Source: Crocosphaera sp. (GTDB lineage Bacteria; Cyanobacteriota; Cyanobacteriia; Cyanobacteriales; Microcystaceae). From it: a DNA stretch of 42,658 nucleotides. The DNA lies in assembly GCF_030064895.1 (NCBI RefSeq), contig NZ_JASJEB010000044.1, positions 1 through 42,658 of the forward strand, given 5' to 3'. Position 1 is the stretch's first letter; every line of letters starts with the position of its first letter. A program made the translations under genes and the position numbers. The notes under the pieces were generated by a model. The model searched no databases. It saw only the letters and a program-made list of their open reading frames with translations, and was not told the DNA's origin. Shown here piece after piece: positions 1 through 8,224 of the stretch.

Positions 1-537
1 ATTCTCCCAACCAACGAGAGACAAGTTCGCCCATTGTCAAAGCTTAACCCTGACGAACAAGCAGAAGCCTGGAATGAAGCCGTCTCCCAAGTCGGAGGTA
101 AAGTTCCTCCAGCCCGTGTTGTGAAAAACATTGTAGACAAAATCCGTGAACAGAAACCAGTTCCTAATCCTTGGCATAAAGGTGAAGTCGCTATGATTAT
201 GGTTAAAGACAATCCTGATTTACGGGGTAAAGGGGGGTGTTGGTGTGTTATCACCGAAGTTCATGACTTTAGTTGTACTGTCCGCTTATGGGATGGCAAT
301 TATCAAGTGAAACCTGAGAATCTTAAGGAGTTACCCTATTCCAACGAGCAGGAGGAGGAGGTGCGGAAATTGTGCGATCGCCTTTCAAAATTGTATGACC
401 CTGAGATGGAGGAAACTGCTAAGGCTGTATTGGCTAGTTTAGGGAGAATAGACCGGCCTTGGTTGACTGAGCTTGAAGAAAGTCTATTATTGGTTTTAGA
501 AACGAAAATCCTGCCTCGCTTAACTACTTTGAAATAG
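1..537 (+). CDS. ParB-like protein, 3' end of a gene cut by the window edge
   Basis: The frame is open from base 1 and ends at TAG 535-537, so this is the C-terminal part of a longer protein; a TTG at 34 is not a convincing start because the frame stays open and conserved-looking upstream. The first residues (LPTNERQVRPL, then a PDEQAEAW segment) look like the helical part of ParB/Spo0J-type proteins as they occur in many cyanobacterial accessory regions. That family binds DNA and some members act in partitioning or regulation. The C-terminal half (about residues 60-178) holds a GGCWCVI/VRLWDGNY stretch resembling a small beta-barrel and a charged helical tail. The ParB label rests on the N-terminal motif only; the exact role is unknown. 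Confidence 0.55.
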   Translation: MLPTNERQVRPLSKLNPDEQAEAWNEAVSQVGGKVPPARVVKNIVDKIREQKPVPNPWHKGEVAMIMVKDNPDLRGKGGCWCVITEVHDFSCTVRLWDGNYQVKPENLKELPYSNEQEEEVRKLCDRLSKLYDPEMEETAKAVLASLGRIDRPWLTELEESLLLVLETKILPRLTTLK

Positions 538-560
538 AGAAATTAAGGCGCGCGGCCTTC

Positions 561-593
561 AAAACATGATTAGGGAGCGCACAATCATGTTTT
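561..593. terminator. Perfect 11-bp inverted repeat after the ParB-like gene
   Basis: The arms 561-571 (AAAACATGATT) and 583-593 (AATCATGTTTT) are perfect reverse complements around an 11-nt loop. The hairpin starts 23 nt after the stop codon and ends in T residues, so a weak intrinsic terminator is likely. The stem is AT-rich, so an operator is an alternative. Confidence 0.4.
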
Positions 594-613
594 GGAGGAT
601 TTAATGTGTTGCA

Positions 614-648
614 CATTGAGTTCCATTGAGTTACTTTAGAAGTATGAT
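614..648 (+). promoter_or_regulatory. Direct repeats plus -10-like box upstream of the RHH gene
   Basis: The 9-mer CATTGAGTT occurs at 614-622 and again at 624-632, a 10-bp period that puts both copies on the same face of the helix. A TATGAT box follows at 643-648, 16 nt before the ATG at 664. Ribbon-helix-helix dimers commonly bind such spaced direct repeats, so autoregulation is a reasonable inference. Not proven. Confidence 0.35.
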
Positions 649-663
649 CTTGACTGTTCCAAA

Positions 664-879
664 ATGCAATCTCCTCATATTAGCGTCAGAATTCCCCCTA
701 AGCTCAATGAGCGATTAGAAAGCTATATCAAAGACAACGGAGTTTCAAAAACCGAAGCCATTGTCACTGCCATAGCTCGATATCTCAACTGTGAGTCAGA
801 AGTCCCCGTGATTCAGAGAATTGTCGAACTTGAGCAAAGAATGGCCAATTTAGAGACATTTGTTAACTACAACCATTAA
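664..879 (+). CDS. Ribbon-helix-helix (CopG/Arc-like) DNA-binding protein
   Basis: A 71-residue protein. Residues 5-12 (HISVRIPP) form the short beta strand and the following LNERLESYIKDNGVSKTEAIVTAIARYL gives the two helices of a CopG/Arc/MetJ fold, including the usual S-K-T-E turn between helices. The C-terminal 25 residues look like a short coiled coil (IVELEQRMANLETF). Such proteins are dimeric repressors or antitoxins. No toxin follows; the next gene, 79 nt away, begins the conflict-system operon. The product may therefore regulate itself and that operon, since candidate operator repeats lie on both sides of it. The fold call is good; the target is inferred. Confidence 0.75.
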   Translation: MQSPHISVRIPPKLNERLESYIKDNGVSKTEAIVTAIARYLNCESEVPVIQRIVELEQRMANLETFVNYNH

Positions 880-902
880 ATAGACTGTTTCCCTAACATA
901 GT

Positions 903-918
903 TATGGGATTTCCCATA
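903..918. promoter_or_regulatory. 16-bp palindrome upstream of the conflict operon
   Basis: TATGGGA-TT-TCCCATA is a perfect dyad (7-bp arms, 2-bp centre) in the 79-nt gap between the RHH gene and the first operon gene, 40 nt before its ATG. A clear GGAGG ribosome binding site follows just before 959. This is a plausible operator for the neighbouring RHH protein; that link is inferred. Confidence 0.35.
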
Positions 919-958
919 GGGTTATCTCTAATAAAATCTGATCTTCGAGGACTGGAGG

Positions 959-1996
959 ATGAAACTGTCTGGTGCAGAGTTAAAAAAGTTAGTTAACGCC
1001 ATTGTTAGTGCTTATCCCACTAAATCGGATTTAGCAATGATGGTTCAATTTGAATTAGAAGAAAATCTGGAGGCGATCGCAGGAGGAAACAACCTAAAAC
1101 AATTGGTATTTGATCTAGTAACAACGTGGGCAATACCTAGAGGAAAAATCTACCGTTTAATCTTAGCCTCTTACGAAACGAATCCTGAAAATCCAGAACT
1201 AAAAGACTTTTATGAATCAATTGTTTTAAAGCGGTTTAATCTGGAATCTTCTGTCAAAACCCATGATTTCGGTCCTAATATTAATTGGCAAGGGGAAACA
1301 GATGACATTCAACTTCAAAGTTGGCTGAAACCAGAATTGGACTATTGGGATGTCGGTTTTCTCAAACGGGCTATTGAACAATCAGCTTCAGTTTGTCGTC
1401 TGGAAATGCCGACTCGTCAGATTATAGGAACGGGAGTTTTAATTACCCCGAATAAGTTATTAACGAATTATCATGTTTTACGACCCAGTGAGGAAGACAG
1501 TCTCGAAACCAATGCTTTGAATACGGTTTTGAAGTTTGGTTGTTTTACCTCAGATATGGGGCAAGAAACAGAAGGGAAGTCTTTTAAATTAGATAAAGAA
1601 ACTCCCATCTTATGTTTTAGTAAAACTGAAAACCTGGATTATGTTTTATTACAAATAGAACCATTAATTAGCCAAGACAAGAAGATAAAACCTGCTCGTT
1701 GGAGTCCCCAAAAACTTCCAATGGAAAAAATGGGTATTAATGTCTTGCAACATCCAGAAGGGGATTCAATGAAACTGTCTATTAGTCAAGATGGTGTCAC
1801 AGGTGTTTATCAACAAAATGGCTTAGTTCAATATGTTAATAAAACGTCTTTGGGGTCTAGTGGTTCTCCTTGTTTTGATGAAAATTGGTTTTTAGTCGCA
1901 TTGCATCATGCTCAAAGAGCGAAAACTTTTGGCACCATTAGAGAAGGAATTTTATTCTCTTCTATTTATCAAGAAATTCAGGATTTTTTAACTTAA
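959..1996 (+). CDS. EAD1 domain fused to a trypsin-like serine protease
   Basis: A 345-residue protein. Residues 1-90 form an effector-associated domain of the EAD1 type (MKLSGAELKKLVNAIVSAYP start, then FELEENLEAIAGGNN and NPELKDFYES), closely similar to the start of the VMAP protein encoded at 2465. Residues 140-340 are a trypsin-like protease: His172 in LLTNYHVL, Asp227 in ENLDYVLL and Ser301 in GSSGSP. In NTP-dependent conflict systems, EAD domains bring an effector to its signalling partner by like-with-like contact, and the protease is thought to act when the complex is activated. There is no signal peptide, so it should be cytoplasmic. GGAGG stands just before the ATG. The next gene starts 13 nt downstream. 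Assignment is strong; the protease target is unknown. Confidence 0.85.
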   Translation: MKLSGAELKKLVNAIVSAYPTKSDLAMMVQFELEENLEAIAGGNNLKQLVFDLVTTWAIPRGKIYRLILASYETNPENPELKDFYESIVLKRFNLESSVKTHDFGPNINWQGETDDIQLQSWLKPELDYWDVGFLKRAIEQSASVCRLEMPTRQIIGTGVLITPNKLLTNYHVLRPSEEDSLETNALNTVLKFGCFTSDMGQETEGKSFKLDKETPILCFSKTENLDYVLLQIEPLISQDKKIKPARWSPQKLPMEKMGINVLQHPEGDSMKLSISQDGVTGVYQQNGLVQYVNKTSLGSSGSPCFDENWFLVALHHAQRAKTFGTIREGILFSSIYQEIQDFLT

Positions 1997-2009
1997 TTAA
2001 GGAGAATAA

Positions 2010-2438
2010 ATGGGACGGAGAATTATTACCAGCCAACTAGAAGCAAAAACAGAAGGAGCCAAGCTTGATGGTTATTTTGATAAGTTACTTAAGTATATTC
2101 CTACCGAAATTGTTGGCGGTTGGATTGCTATTACAGGACTAATCAAAAGTGCCAGTAATATTCCCACAAATACAATTTTATGGATTTTGTTAGCTATCTT
2201 TACTGGGCTGACGGCTCTTTATATTCTGAAGCAGACAGAGGAAGCAAACAAACCAGCAGCTATTAAACAAACCACTATTTCTAGCATAGCTTTTATTGTG
2301 TGGGTATTTGCTATAGGAGAACCTTTTGATTCTTTGAGTTTTTATAATCCAATTTATGGATCAATTCTTTTGATTTTGTATAACTTAACTATTCCTTTAA
2401 TTAATCCGATTGAAGTTATGCAAAACAAACGAGGTTGA
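2010..2438 (+). CDS. Four-helix membrane protein of the conflict operon
   Basis: A 142-residue protein with a polar N-terminal segment (residues 1-30) ending in KYIPTEIVGGW, then four hydrophobic segments at about 33-47, 55-75, 86-106 and 113-133. The preceding AAGGAG is a good ribosome binding site. The gene sits between the trypsin and VMAP genes with short gaps, so it is part of the same transcription unit. The YIPTEIV motif before the first helix recurs, to my knowledge, in small membrane proteins of cyanobacterial conflict operons, but I do not recognise a named family. A membrane anchor or membrane-damaging effector would fit the context; this is inference. Confidence 0.6.
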   Translation: MGRRIITSQLEAKTEGAKLDGYFDKLLKYIPTEIVGGWIAITGLIKSASNIPTNTILWILLAIFTGLTALYILKQTEEANKPAAIKQTTISSIAFIVWVFAIGEPFDSLSFYNPIYGSILLILYNLTIPLINPIEVMQNKRG

Positions 2439-2464
2439 TAGTTTATTTCTGTGATGTCTTATTT

Positions 2465-4000
2465 ATGAAATTATCTAGAAGTGATCAAAAAGAATTATGT
2501 AACGCCATCCGAAGTGCTTATCCTACAAAAGAAGCTTTGGAGCAATTTACATACTTTGAATTAGAAGAAAGTTTAGACAAAATTGCTGGTGGTAATAATA
2601 TAACAGCAATTATTTTCAATTTAATAACTCAATGGGCAATTTCTCAAGGCAAATTAGAGGAGCTTATCGAAAAAGCTTATCATGATAATGAGGATAACCC
2701 AGAATTAAAAGATTTTTATAATAAAAAAATAAAGCCACCCCCTAGTATTTACAACGAGTTAGGAGGAGACGAGTTATCTTCTGAACGTTCTCAAATTATT
2801 TCAAAATGGAATGAATTATATGTAATTCTCAATAAAGTTAATGATAATCAATTAATTACTAAAATTTGTCAAGAAACTCTGAAAAATAGTCAAAATGACT
2901 TCTTGGGGACTTGCCCCGAATTATCTAACACTATAGATTTAAACAGCTTAAAAAAAATACTCTTAACTAAATTTCCTAAAAGAAATGATGATGTACCGAC
3001 AATTATCGAATTTGCTGAAAGATTAAGCCGTTGTCAAATTGAGAAACCATTATCTAGTCAATTAGAGCAATGGATTCAGTCAATAGCCCAAGACTTTGAT
3101 CTTGCTTTACCTACTTATGCTGATGAATCTGTCCGAGAGAATAATAATAATATATATATCTACTTTTTATTAATAACAGTTATCCCTAAAGGGAAAAATA
3201 AATTTGATCTAGAATCGGATTTATTGTCATACAATGCCTTAACAGATAGTTATCAATCCATTCCCAAATTTCTTGATTGTGAAAATAGAAACTTAATGCA
3301 GTGTGACTTTACAGAGATAAAAGATAAAGTCGGGGTACTAGTTGAAGTTTGTCAAGACTATCTTCAAATTCCTTATCGTCTTAATCTTGAATTATTTTTA
3401 ACCTATCCCTACTTAGGATACGCCTTTGAATTTGATGAAATTGTTATTGATCAACAAAGAAATTCTCAGAGTTCTTTAGGAAAAGAATATCCTTTATTCG
3501 TAAGTTCGTATGATCGCTTTTCCAATAAAAAACATTATAATCAATTTCTGCTCAGATGGCGTAGTAATGTTCAAAATAAGTTAAAGCCTAATTTAGCTAA
3601 ATTTATTGAATCTCTCAAAGAATTGGAAAGCTATAATCATCAAAATTTGGATGAATTAGCTAATCAGTGGGAAGTTCAGGAAATTATTGGGTTAAAAATC
3701 ATGGGATGCTGGTATGATGAAGCTGATGTACAACAAGACTTATTTTATTATATTGTTAAAAGTGGCATTCCCTTAGTTTTATGGCTTAGGTCTAATGACT
3801 TAACCGATCCTAGAAAACAATTAAAAGATTTGTTAACACAACCTTTAAATAATTGGAATGATTTATTTGAACAAGTGTGGAAATGTCGTAAACAAGCTTA
3901 CAAAAAGCCCGAAAAAATCGGTTATCATCTGGGAATTTTAGCGGATGATCCTCAGAGAATTCCCTCTCATTTTAAGCCTTTAATTGAAACGGGTAAATAA
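2465..4000 (+). CDS. EAD1-containing VMAP protein (vWA-MoxR associated protein)
   Basis: The start at 2465 (MKLSRSDQKEL) is preferred over the open TTG at 2435 because it aligns with the start of the EAD1 domain in the protease gene. Residues 1-85 are EAD1 (FELEESLDKIAGGNN, NPELKDFYNKK). A helical middle region follows at about 105-210 (LNSLKKILLTKFPKR, IIEFAERLSRC), and a C-terminal mixed alpha/beta region at 230-511 contains LFLTYPYLGYAFEFDEIVID and WLRSNDL. This order matches the vWA-MoxR associated proteins, where the middle and C-terminal VMAP modules link the EAD to the MoxR/vWA signalling pair. The matching EAD1 in the protease suggests that these two proteins dock. The MoxR gene follows after 14 nt. 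The family call rests on architecture and neighbours. Confidence 0.75.
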   Translation: MKLSRSDQKELCNAIRSAYPTKEALEQFTYFELEESLDKIAGGNNITAIIFNLITQWAISQGKLEELIEKAYHDNEDNPELKDFYNKKIKPPPSIYNELGGDELSSERSQIISKWNELYVILNKVNDNQLITKICQETLKNSQNDFLGTCPELSNTIDLNSLKKILLTKFPKRNDDVPTIIEFAERLSRCQIEKPLSSQLEQWIQSIAQDFDLALPTYADESVRENNNNIYIYFLLITVIPKGKNKFDLESDLLSYNALTDSYQSIPKFLDCENRNLMQCDFTEIKDKVGVLVEVCQDYLQIPYRLNLELFLTYPYLGYAFEFDEIVIDQQRNSQSSLGKEYPLFVSSYDRFSNKKHYNQFLLRWRSNVQNKLKPNLAKFIESLKELESYNHQNLDELANQWEVQEIIGLKIMGCWYDEADVQQDLFYYIVKSGIPLVLWLRSNDLTDPRKQLKDLLTQPLNNWNDLFEQVWKCRKQAYKKPEKIGYHLGILADDPQRIPSHFKPLIETGK

Positions 4001-4014
4001 CCAAGGAGACACTT

Positions 4015-5118
4015 ATGACTGAAGATTGGCATTTATTTCGAGGCAATGGTCAACAACGAGAAAAAGCTACTGAGATTCTCAAAAATCTAGAACCTCCCCC
4101 TTGGCGGAAATTTGGTCAATGGTCAGACTTAGAAAATTCCCAAGAAATTAGAGACCGTTGGCCAGAAATTCGACAACTTGCCAAAAAAAGGGAAAGAGAA
4201 CAATTAAGAGGAAAAAATTTTCGACTTTATACTGAAGCATCAGAAAATCAGGAACTTTCTTCTGATATTCGAGATGTGATTAATGCTGTCAATGCAGCTA
4301 TTTATTTAAGAAGACCTTTGTTGGTAACCGGAAATCCTGGTTCGGGGAAGAGTACCCTAGCTTATGCGATCGCTCATGAATTAGACTTAGGAACAGTATT
4401 ATCTTGGTCAATTACAGCACGGACAACCATTCAAGAGGGTTTATATCGTTATGATGCCATTGGGCGACTACAGGATGCTCAACAAGGGGAAGAGCTTCAT
4501 ATTGGAAATTATATTAAATTAGGAGCATTGGGGACAGCTTTTTTAGCGTCAGATTTACCCAGAGTCTTATTAATTGATGAAATAGATAAAAGTGATATTA
4601 ATCTGCCCAACGATTTGTTAAATTTACTCGAAGAAGGGCAATTTCCCATTGATGAATTAGTGAGACGTTCTCCGAAAAATAACTCAGAAAAAAATGAAAT
4701 AGAGCCTTTCACTATTAACACACAAGATGAAGGAATAGAGGCAGTAATTGAAGATGGTTGGGTTCGTTGTCAGGCTTTTCCTATTATTGTCATGACCAGT
4801 AATGGAGAACGAGATTTTCCGCCAGCTTTTAAGCGAAGATGTTTACGAATTACTATGCCAGATCCTAAAAAAGAAGGATTAGAAGCCATTGTTAAGGCTC
4901 ATTTTGGTGACGAAAAATTTAACGAATACGCTGACATTATTAATTCCCTTATTAGTGAATTTCTTGATGAAGGAAAAGCGAATAAAATTGCTAGAAATCG
5001 GGCAACGGATCAACTACTTAATACCATTTATGTCTTAACTTGTTCCCTTAGTCCCAAAGCAAAAGATGAGGAATCAGTAAAAAATTTATTATTAAAGCGT
5101 TTATCGGATAATGATTGA
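4015..5118 (+). CDS. MoxR-type AAA+ ATPase
   Basis: A 367-residue ATPase. Walker A is GNPGSGKST (about residues 105-113), Walker B LLIDEIDKSD (about 184-193), and a VMTSNGERDFPPAFKRRC segment (about 260-277) carries sensor 1 and the arginine finger region typical of MoxR/RavA-like AAA+ proteins. MoxR ATPases work with vWA proteins as chaperones or switches; here the vWA gene begins inside the end of this gene (8-nt overlap, 5111-5118), which implies translational coupling and a joint complex. A strong AAGGAG precedes the ATG. An insertion at about 220-245 (acidic, Asn/Glu-rich) separates Walker B from sensor 1. This is a core NTPase of the ternary conflict system. Confidence 0.88.
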   Translation: MTEDWHLFRGNGQQREKATEILKNLEPPPWRKFGQWSDLENSQEIRDRWPEIRQLAKKREREQLRGKNFRLYTEASENQELSSDIRDVINAVNAAIYLRRPLLVTGNPGSGKSTLAYAIAHELDLGTVLSWSITARTTIQEGLYRYDAIGRLQDAQQGEELHIGNYIKLGALGTAFLASDLPRVLLIDEIDKSDINLPNDLLNLLEEGQFPIDELVRRSPKNNSEKNEIEPFTINTQDEGIEAVIEDGWVRCQAFPIIVMTSNGERDFPPAFKRRCLRITMPDPKKEGLEAIVKAHFGDEKFNEYADIINSLISEFLDEGKANKIARNRATDQLLNTIYVLTCSLSPKAKDEESVKNLLLKRLSDND

Positions 5119-8035
5119 AGAAAGTCAACTCAAACAATTAATAAATATCTTAGGAGAAGAGTTGGATTTAACTGGAGAAGACATCGCTGATGTTCTATGG
5201 TTGGCTGTACAAAGACAGAAGTATAATCGTAATTTAGTGACGGTTGAAACCAAGGAATCCGAGTCAACCTCTTGGTGGTCAAAATTCCAAGATTTAATCA
5301 CTCAGCTTCAAGATTTAATTAATCAAAAAGACACAGAAAAAGCACAAGAAAAAACAGCAAAAACAACTATTTTTCAAAACAAATATTCGGTTCCCATCTA
5401 TGGCGAAACCTCTACTTCAACTACTTCTACGACCAATAGTAGTCAGGTTTTACCCATTCGAGTCCCTGATGCTCCTTCCTTACGAGAACCCTTAGAAATC
5501 GCTCAAAGTTTTCGTCCTTTGATGCGTAAAATGGCAACGGGAAGAAAGGTTATTTTAGATGAAATTGCTACCGCCAAAAATATTGCTGAAAATAAGATTT
5601 ATCTTCCTGTTTTAAAGTCAGAAACAGAACCTTGGTTAGATTTGGCTTTAGTGATAGACGAAAGCCCATCTATGTCGATTTGGGGACATACCATTAAAGA
5701 TTTAAAGCGATTAGTTGAACATTATGGGATCTTTCGAGATGTCAGAACCTGGGGATTAGTCAGCGATGAAGCTGGTTTGGTTAAGCTGTTACCCCGTATG
5801 GGAACTAAGCGCAAAGTACAACGTTTTGCGAGTCCTCGTGAACTTCGAGATCCCAATGGTCGACGGTTAGTATTAATTGTCAGTGATTGTGTTTCCCGTT
5901 TCTGGCATGATGGTGCTATGATTGCGCCTTTGGAAATTTGGTCACAACAACAACCTTTAGCTATTCTGCAAATGTTACCTGACTGGTTATGGTTAAGAAC
6001 TGGTTTAGGCAATGGTGCCTCAGTGTTGTTGAAAAGTTTAGCTCCAGGGGGTCCCAATCAACAGTTACAGATCGAGGAGTTATTATTAAGAAAAGATTTT
6101 CCTCTTTCAGAAGGCATTAAAGTTCCAGTTCTAAACTTAAACCCGGATTTGTCAAAGGTTTGGAGTGAAATGGTAGCGGGGAAAAGTGAGGCCATCTCAT
6201 CAGGTTTTGTCTTTCCCCCACAGATGGAGTTTGAGGAAGACAGTTTACCGGAAATCGAAGTGGGCCAACTCAATGCAGAGGGAAGAATTACTCGTTTTCG
6301 TCAAACTGCTTCTCCTATTGCCCGTAAATTAGCAGGATTATTGGCTGCTGCCCCTGTTATTAGTTTACCGGTGGTGCGTTTAATTCAAGATACTCTTTTA
6401 CCCCAATCAAATCAAATTCATGTAGCCGAAGTGTTTTTAGGGGGCTTATTAAAACCGCTAGTCCCCATTGAAGCCGATACGAACCCTGATGCGGTACAGT
6501 ATGGGTTTATGGATGAAGGAATTCGTCAAATTTTCTTACAAGATGCTCCTGTTAGCGATTCGGCTGAAGTCTTTGATGCTGTTTCTCAGTATGTAGCTTA
6601 CCGCTTAAATAGGTCTTTACAGCAATTTGTCGCTTTATTAAAAGCACCTCAAGACTCTTCTGAAGAGGAGGGTATAAAAGCGTTTGCAGAGGTGGCTATT
6701 GAGATTTTAAAAGGTTTAGGGGGAGATTATGCTAGGTTCGCTTTGGAATTAGAAGAACAGAGAACTCCATCATCACAATCTGTTGATTTTATCTCCCTTT
6801 CCCCACAACAATTACAACTATTAAATCTTACTTCAGAAGATTTACGCGTTTTTGATGTAAATGTAGCTACTTTCTCAGAAAGTCCAGAAACAGAAAATCT
6901 AGAGCTACTCAAATTTGAGACAATTTTTGTTAATAGTCGTGGTGAAACGGTTAAAACACAGCCATGTGAGGCTTACTACTATAAAGAATCATTGGACTTC
7001 AACATAGACTTTAACAACGTTGATGAAACCAGAGAAAAATCAGAAATTGATGGTGATAATAACCAAGATGAACAAACAAACCCAACAGTAGAACCTTTAA
7101 CTATGATTTCTATCCCAGAAGGGGAGTTTATTATGGGTTCTCATTCTTCAGAAGAAGGTCGATATGACAGAGAAAGTCCACAACATCGGGTGAAAATTTC
7201 ATCTTTCTATATGAGTCAAACCCCCATTACCCAAGCTCAATGGCGGGCGATCGCTTCTCTGGATCAAGTTGAAAAAAACTTAGAACTATCACCAGTTAAT
7301 GATGGTGATGATGATCATCCTGTTACATACATCAGTTGGCACGATGCCATAGAATTCTGCGCTCGGTTATCTAACCATACTGGAAAACAATACCGTTTAC
7401 CATCAGAAGCAGAATGGGAATATGCCTGTCGAGGGTTTCAACGTCCTCCAGAGTCTTTGCCTGAAATAGATGCGGGAGATCCTTTCGCCGATCTTTTGAA
7501 CACAGAACCAGAAACTCTCAACATAGATGCTGGAGATCCTTTCGCCGATCTTTTTGAAGAAGACACAGAACCAGCAAATCCCATCAATACAAAAGTTTAT
7601 CCTCCCTTTCACTTTGGAGACACTATGACTGATAAGTTAGCTAATTATAATGCGTCTTATACTTATGCCGATGAACCAGAAGGGCAATACCGAGGCAAGA
7701 CGACCCCTGTAAGGTCTTTTAAACCGAACGCCTTTGGTTTGTACGATATGCACGGAAATGTCTATGAATGGTGTTTAGACCCCTGGCATTATGATTATAA
7801 GCGCGCACCTAATGATGGCAGTGTCTGGGATGAAGAAAATCAGCAAGAAGATTTCTATCAGGATATCGTAAAGAATATTAAGCAACTATTGACAGATAAA
7901 CGAAATCATGTAGGTCGCGGCGGTTCGTACCACTATAATCCGCGCTATTGCCGGTCTGCGTATCGCAACTACTACGCCCACGCGCGCGATTACGATGGTT
8001 TTCGTGTTGTGTGTGTTCTCCCCAGGACTTCTTAG
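5111..8035 (+). CDS. vWA protein with C-terminal FGE/C-type-lectin domain, DGR target 1
   Basis: A 974-residue protein. Residues 1-80 are helical. A vWA-like domain starts near 165, with the metal site DESPS (Asp183, Ser185, Ser187) after a hydrophobic strand, and a long helical region runs to about 560. Residues 660-974 form a formylglycine-generating-enzyme-like (FGE-sulfatase) domain with GEFIMGS, PITQAQW, RLPSEAEWEYACR, MHGNVYEW and the final RGGSYHYNPRYCRSAYR. In DGR systems this C-type-lectin fold is the usual variable protein, and the last 37 codons are VR1. True FGE oxidase activity is unlikely; a diversified ligand-binding sensor is more plausible. The FGE part has a 40-residue Asp/Glu-rich insertion with a repeated IDAGDPFADL, placed where the paralogue at 10157 has only AGTRT. 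The protein would couple recognition to MoxR/VMAP signalling (inference). Confidence 0.88.
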   Translation: MIEESQLKQLINILGEELDLTGEDIADVLWLAVQRQKYNRNLVTVETKESESTSWWSKFQDLITQLQDLINQKDTEKAQEKTAKTTIFQNKYSVPIYGETSTSTTSTTNSSQVLPIRVPDAPSLREPLEIAQSFRPLMRKMATGRKVILDEIATAKNIAENKIYLPVLKSETEPWLDLALVIDESPSMSIWGHTIKDLKRLVEHYGIFRDVRTWGLVSDEAGLVKLLPRMGTKRKVQRFASPRELRDPNGRRLVLIVSDCVSRFWHDGAMIAPLEIWSQQQPLAILQMLPDWLWLRTGLGNGASVLLKSLAPGGPNQQLQIEELLLRKDFPLSEGIKVPVLNLNPDLSKVWSEMVAGKSEAISSGFVFPPQMEFEEDSLPEIEVGQLNAEGRITRFRQTASPIARKLAGLLAAAPVISLPVVRLIQDTLLPQSNQIHVAEVFLGGLLKPLVPIEADTNPDAVQYGFMDEGIRQIFLQDAPVSDSAEVFDAVSQYVAYRLNRSLQQFVALLKAPQDSSEEEGIKAFAEVAIEILKGLGGDYARFALELEEQRTPSSQSVDFISLSPQQLQLLNLTSEDLRVFDVNVATFSESPETENLELLKFETIFVNSRGETVKTQPCEAYYYKESLDFNIDFNNVDETREKSEIDGDNNQDEQTNPTVEPLTMISIPEGEFIMGSHSSEEGRYDRESPQHRVKISSFYMSQTPITQAQWRAIASLDQVEKNLELSPVNDGDDDHPVTYISWHDAIEFCARLSNHTGKQYRLPSEAEWEYACRGFQRPPESLPEIDAGDPFADLLNTEPETLNIDAGDPFADLFEEDTEPANPINTKVYPPFHFGDTMTDKLANYNASYTYADEPEGQYRGKTTPVRSFKPNAFGLYDMHGNVYEWCLDPWHYDYKRAPNDGSVWDEENQQEDFYQDIVKNIKQLLTDKRNHVGRGGSYHYNPRYCRSAYRNYYAHARDYDGFRVVCVLPRTS
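7466..7554 (+). repeat. In-frame duplication inside the FGE domain
   Basis: A 32-nt segment (7466-7497) recurs with one mismatch at 7523-7554, an offset of 57 nt or 19 codons, giving IDAGDPFADL twice. It lies in an acidic insertion absent from the paralogous FGE gene. Confidence 0.85.
7913..8025 (+). repeat. DGR variable repeat 1 (VR1)
   Basis: 113 nt in frame at the end of the vWA-FGE gene. From CGC (7916) on, it matches the TR except for nine substitutions, all at TR adenines (to T, C or G), and one extra codon in the AAC run. The codon before CGC is also explained by A changes (AAA to GGT). The last 27 nt before the final AG contain no A in the TR and are identical, which would serve as the anchor at the 3' end. 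Two codons and the stop follow the repeat. Confidence 0.95.
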
Positions 8036-8041
8036 CACTCT

Positions 8042-8065
8042 GCCCTATTGCCCTATTGCCCTTTG
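8042..8065. repeat. Short tandem heptamer repeat (TGCCCTA type)
   Basis: TGCCCTAT-TGCCCTAT-TGCCCTTT follows the vWA-FGE stop codon. It is one of the short tandem repeats common between genes in cyanobacteria. It stands between VR1 and the Avd gene and has no clear role. Confidence 0.6.
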
Positions 8066-8184
8066 CTCTCCGCCCAAAAATCGGCTACTTTACAAAAGTT
8101 AATATAATAGAAAAGAAAAGTAATAAACAGTTAAATTAATTGAGAATAAATGACCGTTTTTTCTGTCATAATCATAAATCTGTC

Positions 8185-8204
8185 TCCTGAAAATGTCTTC
8201 AGGA
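8185..8204 (+). promoter_or_regulatory. Hairpin just upstream of the Avd gene
   Basis: TCCTGAA (8185-8191) and TTCAGGA (8198-8204) form a perfect 7-bp stem with a 6-nt loop, 20 nt before the Avd ATG. No long T run follows on the + strand, so a processing or translation-control hairpin is more likely than a terminator. Confidence 0.35.
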
Positions 8205-8224
8205 AAATAAAGGAAAAAACATCA

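Noticed and set aside
5111-8035. True formylglycine-generating enzyme
   Set aside because: The domain is fused to a vWA module, and its active-site edge is the DGR variable region, so a conserved oxidase function is unlikely.
7948-8139. 63-codon open frame over VR1 and the following repeat
   Set aside because: It overlaps VR1 in another phase and runs into short tandem repeats; its coding look comes from the GC-rich repeat.
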